Source: Planctomycetes bacterium UBA2386 | Lineage (GTDB): Bacteria > Planctomycetota > UBA1135 > UBA2386 | NCBI GenBank assembly: GCA_002343845.1 | Contig: DDSQ01000023.1 | Span: 24,118 to 48,490, forward strand | Direction of reading: 5' to 3' | DNA: 24,373 nucleotides | Shown: positions 1 to 7,145 of the stretch, piece after piece | Layout of the letters: every line of letters begins with the position of its first letter | How positions within the stretch are numbered: the stretch's first letter is position 1 | Notes under the pieces: generated by a model | Databases searched by the model: none | What the model saw: only the letters and a program-made list of their open reading frames with translations | Told to the model about the DNA's origin: nothing | Position numbers and translations under genes: made by a program

Positions 1-1512
1 TCGCCACTCGCGCACCACGGCCAGCTCTTCCTGCAGTCGCTGCCACGGCCGTTGCCAACGATCGGGAACGTGCTCGACCGCTGCCGCCGCCGTGAGCGCG
101 CCGGCGTGGTCGCCGACGTGGAGCCGCCAGAACACACGCTCCAGCGGCCACTCGACGACGAAGGTGCCGGCGGCGAGCAGGATCGCCGTCAGCAGCGCTG
201 CACCGATTCCGCGGCGCGTAGCGTTCGAGCGCGCGTCGAAGCGGGCTCGGAACGCGGGATCACGCTCGTAGTCGCGCATGGTCTGCCAGCGATCGGACTC
301 CTCGGGATGCAGCGTGAAGATGCGCCCGAACCAGCCGCGCGTCACCGGATGCGCCAGCCGCGAGACGACCAGCAGCGCGTGGGAGCACGGCCCGGCACCG
401 AGTGCCTGCACCGACGCGACGTCGGCTTCGTGTTCGAAGCGGTGCGCGAGCCGCCGCACCACGAACCACAGTATCGCCACCACGCCGAGCGCGAACGCCG
501 CCTGCACGACGGCATCGGCGTCGCCGAGGCCGAGCAGGCGGAACGGCGCGAGCAGCAGGAGCGGCGTCACGACCGCGGCCGCCAGCAGCAGTGCGGGGTG
601 CCCCATGCGCGCGTGCCCCACTTCGTGCGCGACGACCCCGGCCAGCGCATCGGCGTCGAGTTCGCGCAGCAGGCCATCGGTGAGGCACAGGCATCGTCCC
701 AGCGGCAGCGGACCGACGAGCATCGCGTTGAGCGCGCGCATGCCGGTCGGCAGCAGGAAGACACGGTGCGCAGGGAAGGCGAGTGCGCGCGCAGTCGCTC
801 GCAGCCGTTCGCCGATCGGTTCGGGGAGCGGCAGCACGCCGAACGCGACCGGGAACCAGAACGGCACGACGACCATCAGCAGCAACACCACTGCGAACGT
901 CGCGAGCATCGCGCCGGGCGAGGTCACCAGCGTGGCGACGTAGGTCGGGCGATGGAGCTGCAGCAGGTCGAGTGCGGCGCCGTAGGTCAGGATCGGCAGC
1001 GCCACGAGTAGATGCCCGCCCAGCCGCATGCGCGCGAAGCCCGCGACCGACGCGTGGTCGGGCAACAGGGCCAGCGGCAGCGGCGCGGTGTTCGGCGCGT
1101 CGGCCGCCACTTCGCAGTGCGCGGCGGCGAGAGCTGCGACGCCAATGCGCGGCAGCTCGGCGAGGAACACCGGCAAGGCGACGAGCAACGATGCGCCAAG
1201 GTGGCTGTCCCATGCCAGCCGATCGATGTGGTCGCCGTAGTCGCCGAACGCGAACAGCACGTGCACGACGAGCGCCGTCGCGACGTTCGACAACCGTAGC
1301 AACGCACGCGGCGGCACGAGGGGTCGTCGCATCGTCACCAGCGCCGAGCGCGCCTGCTGCAGCGCGGCTCCCGCCAGCAACGTCGGCGCCGCCAGCAACG
1401 GCAGCAGCGGCAGCAGCGTGTGCGGGTCCGCCGAGCCCGGCAACGACGGCAGCAGCTCGCGGTCGGCCGCAGCCACGAGCAGCCCCAGCAGCAGCGGCAG
1501 CGGCAGGATCAC
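1..1512 (-). CDS. M48 family membrane metallopeptidase (partial, runs off left edge)
   Basis: Zinc metallopeptidase of the M48 (HtpX/Ste24/BlaR1-like) type. 504 residues are visible and the frame is still open at base 1, so the C-terminus is missing. The zinc motif HEVGH is at residues 296-300 and the third-ligand motif EHEAD at 360-364, the usual M48 pair. Several hydrophobic segments lie before the motif (near residues 32-52, 150-170 and 195-220), two between or beside the two motifs, and one near 415-435, so the protein is polytopic with the catalytic site by the membrane. The start is GTG at 1512: the same frame carries the stop of the upstream gene at 1518-1516, so no earlier start is possible. 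Only 3 nt separate the two genes, so they are probably co-transcribed. With lemA two genes upstream the setting resembles known lemA/htpX-type neighbourhoods, which suggests membrane-protein quality control (inference). Substrate unknown. Confidence 0.85.
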   Translation of the reverse strand, partial: MILPLPLLLGLLVAAADRELLPSLPGSADPHTLLPLLPLLAAPTLLAGAALQQARSALVTMRRPLVPPRALLRLSNVATALVVHVLFAFGDYGDHIDRLAWDSHLGASLLVALPVFLAELPRIGVAALAAAHCEVAADAPNTAPLPLALLPDHASVAGFARMRLGGHLLVALPILTYGAALDLLQLHRPTYVATLVTSPGAMLATFAVVLLLMVVVPFWFPVAFGVLPLPEPIGERLRATARALAFPAHRVFLLPTGMRALNAMLVGPLPLGRCLCLTDGLLRELDADALAGVVAHEVGHARMGHPALLLAAAVVTPLLLLAPFRLLGLGDADAVVQAAFALGVVAILWFVVRRLAHRFEHEADVASVQALGAGPCSHALLVVSRLAHPVTRGWFGRIFTLHPEESDRWQTMRDYERDPAFRARFDARSNATRRGIGAALLTAILLAAGTFVVEWPLERVFWRLHVGDHAGALTAAAAVEHVPDRWQRPWQRLQEELAVVREWR

Positions 1513-1515
1513 GCG

Positions 1516-2499
1516 TCAGCGCCCGGATCCCGGCGGTGCGGGCGGGAAGGCGCGCAGCAGCGATGCCGCCCACCGCGCATCGGCGCGCAGCCGTTCGAGT
1601 TCGGGATCCTGCTCGAACATCGTGCGCGGCAGACGCAGCGACGAGTCGAGGTCCGGGGACGCCAGCAGGTCCGCGCACGCACCGAGCGCCTCGTGGCCTC
1701 GCTCGATGTCGCCGAGCAGCGCGTGCACGCAGGCCGCGGAGTACCAGGCGATCGGCTTGAGCCGCACGCCCGAACCGCGGGCGAGCGTTTGCGCCGAGCG
1801 GTGCGCGGTCGCGGCTTGCCGCAGTTCGCCGAGCTGCGTGTAGAAGTCGGCGAGATCGAGCGTCGTCTGCACCCGTTCCTCGGCGTCGCCCTCGGCCGTC
1901 GCAGCGACGAGATCGGTGATCATCCCCTGGGCGTACTTGCGGGTCCCCCACTGCCAGAGCAGGGTCGCGAGTCCGCGCCGGAGGTTCTCGGGCTCGAGGC
2001 GCGCGTTCTCGACGATCGCCACGATGCCGTCGAGGCGTTCGGCGGTGGGCACGCCTTTCTGCGCGTCGCGCAGTGGGTGCACGAGATGCACGCGGTGCGT
2101 CGTCGGATACCAGTCCGGCGTCGCCAGCAGCCACTCGAACAGCAGATCGGTCGCCATCGGCTGCAACGCCAGGAGCGCGTCGTACTGGCCGCGGAACGTG
2201 ATGCCGCTGGCGCGGCGACGGCGCAGCAGCTCGAGGATCCCGTGCGTGACGAGCGCCGAGAGGCCCTTGCTGCGTGGTTCGGCCGGAGCGGCGATCGCGG
2301 CGGGCACTCGCGCCGCGAGCCAGGCGATGCCGTGCGGCTCATGGTCGAGCAACACCTTCACCGTCGCCATCAGCTCGTCGCGCGACGAGTGGTCGCTCGC
2401 GAGCCACCGCTCGCCGGCGGCGGCGACCCGCTGCTCGGGCGTGTCCTGAGCCGCCGCGATCGCGAGCAGCAGCAGGGGCGCGAGAGAACGCGGCAGCAT
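1516..2499 (-). CDS. Secreted helical-repeat protein of unknown function
   Basis: 327-aa protein. The chosen ATG at 2499 gives a clean signal peptide (MLPRSLAPLLLLAIAAAQDT, cleavage near AAA-QD); an ATG 24 codons upstream in the same frame would bury that signal behind a Cys/Pro-rich leader. The mature part is Ala/Leu/Arg-rich and helical. Two stretches near residues 220-245 and 255-285 (DFYTQLGELRQAATAHRSAQ and WYSAACVHALLGDIERGHEA) have the spacing of tetratricopeptide repeats. No catalytic motif is seen. It lies between lemA and the M48 peptidase gene, ends 3 nt before the latter, and probably works in the periplasm with them (inference from position). I do not recognise a named family. 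Confidence 0.75.
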   Translation of the reverse strand: MLPRSLAPLLLLAIAAAQDTPEQRVAAAGERWLASDHSSRDELMATVKVLLDHEPHGIAWLAARVPAAIAAPAEPRSKGLSALVTHGILELLRRRRASGITFRGQYDALLALQPMATDLLFEWLLATPDWYPTTHRVHLVHPLRDAQKGVPTAERLDGIVAIVENARLEPENLRRGLATLLWQWGTRKYAQGMITDLVAATAEGDAEERVQTTLDLADFYTQLGELRQAATAHRSAQTLARGSGVRLKPIAWYSAACVHALLGDIERGHEALGACADLLASPDLDSSLRLPRTMFEQDPELERLRADARWAASLLRAFPPAPPGSGR

Positions 2500-2593
2500 G
2501 CCGCGCCTTGTAGCGCCACCTGGGGAACGGCAACAGGGGGCCGCCGGCTCGACGGTCGCGCCGAGGATCACACGGCGCCCGCAATGGCCGGCG

Positions 2594-2607
2594 CGCCGCG
2601 AGCGGCG
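2594..2607 (-). terminator. GC hairpin just after lemA stop
   Basis: On the minus strand CGCCG-CTCG-CGGCG forms a perfect 5-bp GC stem (6 bp if the loop is tightened) 1 nt after the lemA stop codon. There is no T-run behind it, so it is at best a pause, attenuation or mRNA-end stabilising hairpin between lemA and the next gene. Confidence 0.25.
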
Positions 2608-2608
2608 T

Positions 2609-3172
<564 letters not shown>

Positions 3173-3179
3173 GGAGGTT

Positions 3180-3183
3180 CTCC
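3180..3183 (-). promoter_or_regulatory. Ribosome binding site deciding the lemA GTG start
   Basis: GGAG on the minus strand, 7 nt before GTG at 3172. It supports this start over in-frame codons further upstream. Confidence 0.6.
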
Positions 3184-3209
3184 GATGACGAAGCGTTCGC
3201 CCCGCCGAA

Positions 3210-4010
3210 CTATTCGGGCAGCGCGACTTCGCCGGTGAAGACCGTACGGGCCGGCCCTTCGATCGCAAGGGCGACGCCATCGCCGACGACGCGCAGCGCG
3301 CCGCCGGCGAGTTCGACCGTGACGTCCTGGCCGCGCACGAACCCCGCCGCCCGCGCCGCCGCGACCGCCACCGCGGCCCCGGTCCCGCACGCGAGCGTCT
3401 CGCCGCTGCCGCGTTCGAACGTGCGCTGGCGCAAGCGGTCGGCGCCGAGCCGCTGCACGAACTCGACGTTGACACCGTCCGGGAACGCGTCGTGCCCCTG
3501 CAGTGCGTTGCCGAGGTGGAGCACCGGCGCCGTCGCGACGTCGTCGACGAACAGCACCGCGTGCGGATTGCCGGCGTCGCCCACCACCAACGACCACGGG
3601 CGCCCGACCACGCGAACTTCGATCGGCGGTTGCACGCGCACCTCCCCCATCGCCGCGCGCACGTCGCCGTTGGTCAGCACCTCGACGGACCGAAGCCCGG
3701 CGTCCGTCTCGACCACGAAGCGGCGATCGCGGGTGTAGCCGCGCTCGAACGCGAGCCGTGCCAGGCAGCGCAGGCCGTTGCCGCACATCGCTCCGCGCGA
3801 GCCGTCGGCGTTCCACATCGCCATGCGCAGCGGCGCGTGGGTTCCTGCGAGCAGGACGATCAGCCCGTCGGCGCCGATCCCGAAATGGCGATCCGACCAG
3901 GCCCGCGCACACGCTGGCGCGCGTTCGAGCGGGAACGGCGCCTGCACGGCGTCGACGTGGATGTAGTCGTTGCCGAGGCCCTCCATCTTGACGAAGGGTA
4001 CGCGCGTCAT
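3210..4010 (-). CDS. dapF: Diaminopimelate epimerase
   Basis: 266-aa DapF, which interconverts LL- and meso-diaminopimelate in the cytoplasm for lysine and peptidoglycan synthesis. Both catalytic cysteines are in their family motifs: Cys76 in GAMCGNGLRC and Cys208 in GSGETLACGTGAA. The N-terminal signature VKMEGLGNDYIHVD (residues 7-20) and GNPHAVLFV (147-155) are also present. Length is typical (about 270 aa). ATG 4010 overlaps the stop of the upstream ribonuclease gene (ATGA, 4010-4007), so translation is probably coupled. Pairing with an MBL/beta-CASP ribonuclease is not a biochemical pathway link; it suggests a housekeeping transcription unit. Confidence 0.97.
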   Translation of the reverse strand: MTRVPFVKMEGLGNDYIHVDAVQAPFPLERAPACARAWSDRHFGIGADGLIVLLAGTHAPLRMAMWNADGSRGAMCGNGLRCLARLAFERGYTRDRRFVVETDAGLRSVEVLTNGDVRAAMGEVRVQPPIEVRVVGRPWSLVVGDAGNPHAVLFVDDVATAPVLHLGNALQGHDAFPDGVNVEFVQRLGADRLRQRTFERGSGETLACGTGAAVAVAAARAAGFVRGQDVTVELAGGALRVVGDGVALAIEGPARTVFTGEVALPE

Positions 4011-5392
4011 GCGATCTCGACGCGGTCGTGCTTGCTCGGCACCACGACCTCGCGGAAGCCGGCGTTGCGCAGCCGTGCCGCGTACGCCTCGGCCGGCGCG
4101 TCCTCGCCATGGACGACGAACGCCTGCCGGCAGCGGTCGGCGAGCGGACGCGCCGACGCGAGCAGTTCCCGCCAGTCGGCGTGGGCCGAGAAGCCGGGCA
4201 TCGAGCGCACCTTGCAGCGCACGGTGTGCAGTTCGCCGAAGATCTTCACGGTCGTCTCGCCGTCGAGCAGTCGACGGCCGAGCGTGCTCTGCGCCTGGTA
4301 ACCGACCAGCAGCACGCAGTCCTGCGGCCGCCCGATCGACTGCGCGAGGTGGTGCAGCACGCGGCCCGACTCGCACATGCCCGACGCCGACACGATCACG
4401 CCGCTGCGCATCTGGTTGAGCGACTTGCTCTCCTCGACGTCGCCGACGTAGCGCACGTCGTCGAAGTGCAGCGGGTCGTGGCCGCTCCGCAGCAGCGCCT
4501 GCGTCTCCGCGTCGAACAGGTGGGGATGCCGCGCCATGATGCGCGTGGCCTCCTTGCTCATCGGCGAGTCGACGAAGATCGGCATGCGCGCCAGCCTGCC
4601 GTCGCGGATCAGCTGGCCGAGGAACAGCACGACCGACTGCGTGCGGCCGACGGCGAACGCCGGCACGATCACGCGGCCGCCGTCGTTCTGCTCTTCGCCG
4701 ATGATGCGGGCGAGATCCTCCAACATCGACTCGCGCGGTTCGTGCGTGCGGTCGCCGTAGGTCGACTCGGTGATCAGCACGTCGCACGGCGGGATCGGCT
4801 CGGGATCGCGCAGGATCGGCAGGTTCTTACGACCGTGGTCCCCGGTGAACACGATGCGGCGCTGGTGCGTGCCGGTGTCGACGTCCATCACGACGATCGC
4901 CGCGCCGAGGATGTGGCCGGCGTCGAGGAACTGCACGCGCAGTTGCGGCGTGACTTCGACGGTCGTGTGGTAAGGCACCGACCGCACCAGCCGCAGCGTG
5001 CGCTCGACGTCGTCGGCGTCGTAGAGCGGTTCGAAGTCGTGGCCGCGCTTCCTCAGGTGCCGCGCGTCCTGCGCCTGGATGTGCGCGGAGTCGAGCAGCA
5101 TCATCCGCAACATGTCGCCGGTGGCGTCGGTGCACCAGATCGGCCCGTCGTAGCCGTCCTTGACCAGCCGCGGCAGTGCCCCGCAGTGATCGATGTGCGC
5201 GTGGGACAGCACCAGCGCGTCGACGTCGCGGCCGGCGATCGGCAGTTTGCGATTCGCGGCGTCGGCGACCTTGCGCGGACCCTGCACGAGGCCGCAGTCG
5301 AGCAGCACGTTGGTGTCGCCGATCTCGAGCAGGTGCTTCGAACCGGTGACGTGTCGCGCCGCGCCGAGGAACCGCAGGGCGAGACCGGTCAT
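4007..5392 (-). CDS. Metallo-beta-lactamase / beta-CASP ribonuclease (CPSF73-like)
   Basis: 461-aa protein of the MBL-fold beta-CASP RNA nuclease family, which cleaves RNA using two zinc ions. Visible motifs in order: HAHIDHCG (residues 64-71, motif 2), AGHILGA (158-164, motif 3), FTGDHG (182-187, motif 4), the beta-CASP insert from about residue 205 with VPAFAVGRTQ (243-252) and VDSPMSK (274-280), VSASGMCESGR (334-344) and the C-terminal FSAHAD (401-406) that supplies the last metal histidine. Length matches bacterial single-domain members (about 450-470 aa) that lack KH domains. ATG 5392 lies 2 nt after the stop of the upstream lipoprotein gene and the 3' end overlaps dapF by 4 nt. Probable role: mRNA processing or turnover. 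The exact RNA targets cannot be read from sequence. Confidence 0.93.
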   Translation of the reverse strand: MTGLALRFLGAARHVTGSKHLLEIGDTNVLLDCGLVQGPRKVADAANRKLPIAGRDVDALVLSHAHIDHCGALPRLVKDGYDGPIWCTDATGDMLRMMLLDSAHIQAQDARHLRKRGHDFEPLYDADDVERTLRLVRSVPYHTTVEVTPQLRVQFLDAGHILGAAIVVMDVDTGTHQRRIVFTGDHGRKNLPILRDPEPIPPCDVLITESTYGDRTHEPRESMLEDLARIIGEEQNDGGRVIVPAFAVGRTQSVVLFLGQLIRDGRLARMPIFVDSPMSKEATRIMARHPHLFDAETQALLRSGHDPLHFDDVRYVGDVEESKSLNQMRSGVIVSASGMCESGRVLHHLAQSIGRPQDCVLLVGYQAQSTLGRRLLDGETTVKIFGELHTVRCKVRSMPGFSAHADWRELLASARPLADRCRQAFVVHGEDAPAEAYAARLRNAGFREVVVPSKHDRVEIA

Positions 5393-5394
5393 GG

Positions 5395-5745
5395 TCAGGT
5401 GCGCACGACGACACTGCGGCTGGTGACCGTCAGCGGCAGCAGCACCGGCGACAGCAGCAGGTCGACCAGTCCGAATCCGGTCTCGACCGTGTAGCTGGTG
5501 AGGTCGGCAGCGGCGCGCTGCGAATCGACTTCGTTGATCGGCACGAGACCGAACAGCAGGTAGTACTGACGCTCGGTGACCGAACCGGTGCCGGTGGCGC
5601 CGAGGCCGACGACATGCGTGTGGCCGACGCAGCCAGACGCAGCGAGCAACGAGAGCAGGACGACGGGGCGCACCAGCCGGGACGGGACGTTCACGCTGCG
5701 TGTTCTAGCCGCCGCGCGGCGCCGTCTCGACGGCGCAGCGGTCAT
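5395..5745 (-). CDS. Small Bor-like lipoprotein
   Basis: 116 aa from ATG 5745. The lipobox LAASGC ends at Cys39, so the mature protein is a lipid-anchored domain of about 78 residues. The mature part (QYYLLFGLVPINEVDSQ and FGLVDLLLSPVLLPLTVTSR) resembles Bor-type and related small outer-membrane lipoproteins in which YxLFGLVPIN recurs; the family assignment is tentative. Start choice: ATG 5745 overlaps the upstream stop (ATGA) but gives an unusually long Arg-rich leader; an in-frame GTG at 5694 (VNVPSRLVRPVVLLSLLAAS) would give a normal 21-residue lipoprotein signal and is a serious alternative. It ends 2 nt before the ribonuclease gene. Confidence 0.75.
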   Translation of the reverse strand: MTAAPSRRRRAAARTRSVNVPSRLVRPVVLLSLLAASGCVGHTHVVGLGATGTGSVTERQYYLLFGLVPINEVDSQRAAADLTSYTVETGFGLVDLLLSPVLLPLTVTSRSVVVRT

Positions 5746-6704
5746 TCGCGCGGAGTTGCGTCGTCGGCTGGCGGCGTCGCTTCGGCGGCCGCGCGTCGGG
5801 CAAGCTCACGCCCCGCGCGTTCCTCGGCCCGCAGCCGGCGGATCAGCGCGATCACCAGGATCGGCAACAGCGCGAGCAGGCAGTAACTGAAGCACTGCTC
5901 GAGCAGCACGCGCCAGGTGGCGCCCGAGCCGTGGACCACGTGGTGGCGCCACGCTTCTTCGAGCTGCAGCGTCGTGCGCCCGGTGCGGCCGACGAGCGCC
6001 GCCTCGAACGACGTCACGTCATCGGCCGCCCGCGCCGCGGCGAGCAGTTCGTCGAGCCCGAACCTCCACACCAGCCACGAGACGTACGAGTAGCTCTGCG
6101 CGTACGCCAGGCGCAGGGAGACCGTGTCCGCGGGGAAGTGAGCGCGCAGCTCGCCGAACAGCAGCAGGCGACGCAGCCCGGCCCCCCACACGAGGTCGTT
6201 CTCGCTCGCACGCAGGTAGGTGTCGCCGGCGAGATGCTGCGCGAGACCCTCGTGGAACCAGCGCGGCAGATAGCGGCCGTTCGGGAAGGCGAACTGATCG
6301 AGCAGCTCGTGCACGAGTTCGTGGCGCACGACGCCGGGCAGCGCGCTGCCCGTGCGAGCGACTTCGCCGACGACGATGTGGATCTGGTGGCGGCCGAGCA
6401 GGGCGAACGCCGGCGAGTCCGGGTGCAGGTGCTCGGCCAGGGCGGACGGCATGTCCTGACGGCTGGCATGCACGTGCACGAAGAACGGCTGCTGCGGCCG
6501 CGCTTCGAACAGCGGGAGCAGGCGCGGCAGCTCCGTCGCGACCGCCGTTGCCACAGCGTCGACCGCCACGGGGTCGGGTTCGCCGCTGCCGGCGACCACC
6601 GTCGCCACCGGGCGCCCGGCGACTGCGGGTTCCTGCGCTGGCAGCCGTCCGAGCGCACCGGCCAGCAGCGACACCACGAAGATCAGGGGCAGGAACACGC
6701 GCAC
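5742..6704 (-). CDS. Secreted gluzincin-like peptidase (peptidase MA type) with C-terminal membrane anchor
   Basis: 320 aa. The N-terminal signal sequence MRVFLPLIFVVSLLAGALG is followed by a peptidase-MA-like domain: HELVHELLD (zinc HExxH at residues 128-132) and, about 20 residues on, WFHEGLAQHLAG (Glu152 as probable third ligand). This is the standard layout of the peptidase MA-like family. A membrane segment spans about residues 270-289 (CFSYCLLALLPILVIALI), then a basic cytoplasmic tail rich in Arg, Ala and Pro, so the catalytic domain is predicted outside and anchored by the C-terminus. The start is GTG 6704; the ATG at 6714 is out of frame. It is first gene of the long minus-strand run and overlaps the lipoprotein gene by 4 nt. 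Substrate unknown. Confidence 0.85.
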   Translation of the reverse strand: MRVFLPLIFVVSLLAGALGRLPAQEPAVAGRPVATVVAGSGEPDPVAVDAVATAVATELPRLLPLFEARPQQPFFVHVHASRQDMPSALAEHLHPDSPAFALLGRHQIHIVVGEVARTGSALPGVVRHELVHELLDQFAFPNGRYLPRWFHEGLAQHLAGDTYLRASENDLVWGAGLRRLLLFGELRAHFPADTVSLRLAYAQSYSYVSWLVWRFGLDELLAAARAADDVTSFEAALVGRTGRTTLQLEEAWRHHVVHGSGATWRVLLEQCFSYCLLALLPILVIALIRRLRAEERAGRELARRAAAEATPPADDATPRE

Positions 6705-6763
6705 CGGGCGTCATAGTCTCCTGTCCCCGGCCGCAGAAGGGCCGGCCTCCCCCATCGTCCCTC

Positions 6764-6768
6764 AGGAG
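6764..6768 (+). promoter_or_regulatory. Ribosome binding site for the small exported protein
   Basis: AGGAG 7 nt before GTG 6776. It fixes this GTG as the start although the frame is open upstream. Confidence 0.6.
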
Positions 6769-6775
6769 TCCACTC

Positions 6776-7141
6776 GTGAAAGCCTGGAAGCTGCTGCTCC
6801 CCGTTCCGATCGTCGCTGCCTTGTCCATGGCGCCGCAGGATCCCCAGAACGCCGATCCCTCGCTGACCGAACAGGCAGTGATCGTGTCGATCTCCGACCT
6901 GCAGTACGTGAATCTGACGGGCGCCGCACAAACCGTCTCGGCGCGCAGCGTCGTCGAGATCCGGCTGATCGAAGACCAGGGTCAGCACATCCGTCTCGAA
7001 CTCACCTACGACAACGGCGACTACTCGCTGATCGAGGCGCAGACGTTCCACCTGCTCCGCACCGGCCAGTCGTCGCGCGAAGTGAAGCTCGTGCGCTGCA
7101 AGCCGGCGCGCATGCGGTTCCCGCGCATCGTCGGTCCGTGA
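6776..7141 (+). CDS. Small exported protein of unknown function
   Basis: 121 aa from GTG 6776, which has an AGGAG 7 nt upstream. The N-terminus (VKAWKLLLPVPIVAALSMA) is a plausible signal peptide with processing near residue 20. The mature domain of about 100 residues looks beta-rich, with alternating hydrophobic residues (QAVIVSISDLQYVNLTG, VVEIRLIEDQGQHIRLELTY) and one Cys near the end. No known family or motif is recognised. It is alone on this strand: divergent from the peptidase gene (71-nt gap holding both promoters) and convergent with the PIG-L gene, only 4 nt between stops. Confidence 0.75.
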   Translation: MKAWKLLLPVPIVAALSMAPQDPQNADPSLTEQAVIVSISDLQYVNLTGAAQTVSARSVVEIRLIEDQGQHIRLELTYDNGDYSLIEAQTFHLLRTGQSSREVKLVRCKPARMRFPRIVGP

Positions 7142-7145
7142 GCCG

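Noticed and set aside
260..2134. A 624-codon minus-strand open frame across the M48 and TPR-like genes
   Set aside because: Arg/Ala-rich composition and no motif; it is a frame shadow. The real frames carry HEVGH/EHEAD and a signal peptide.
5020..5040. tRNA T-arm-like GGTTCGAAGTC
   Set aside because: It lies inside the beta-CASP coding sequence and no acceptor, D or anticodon arm surrounds it. No tRNA was found in the window.
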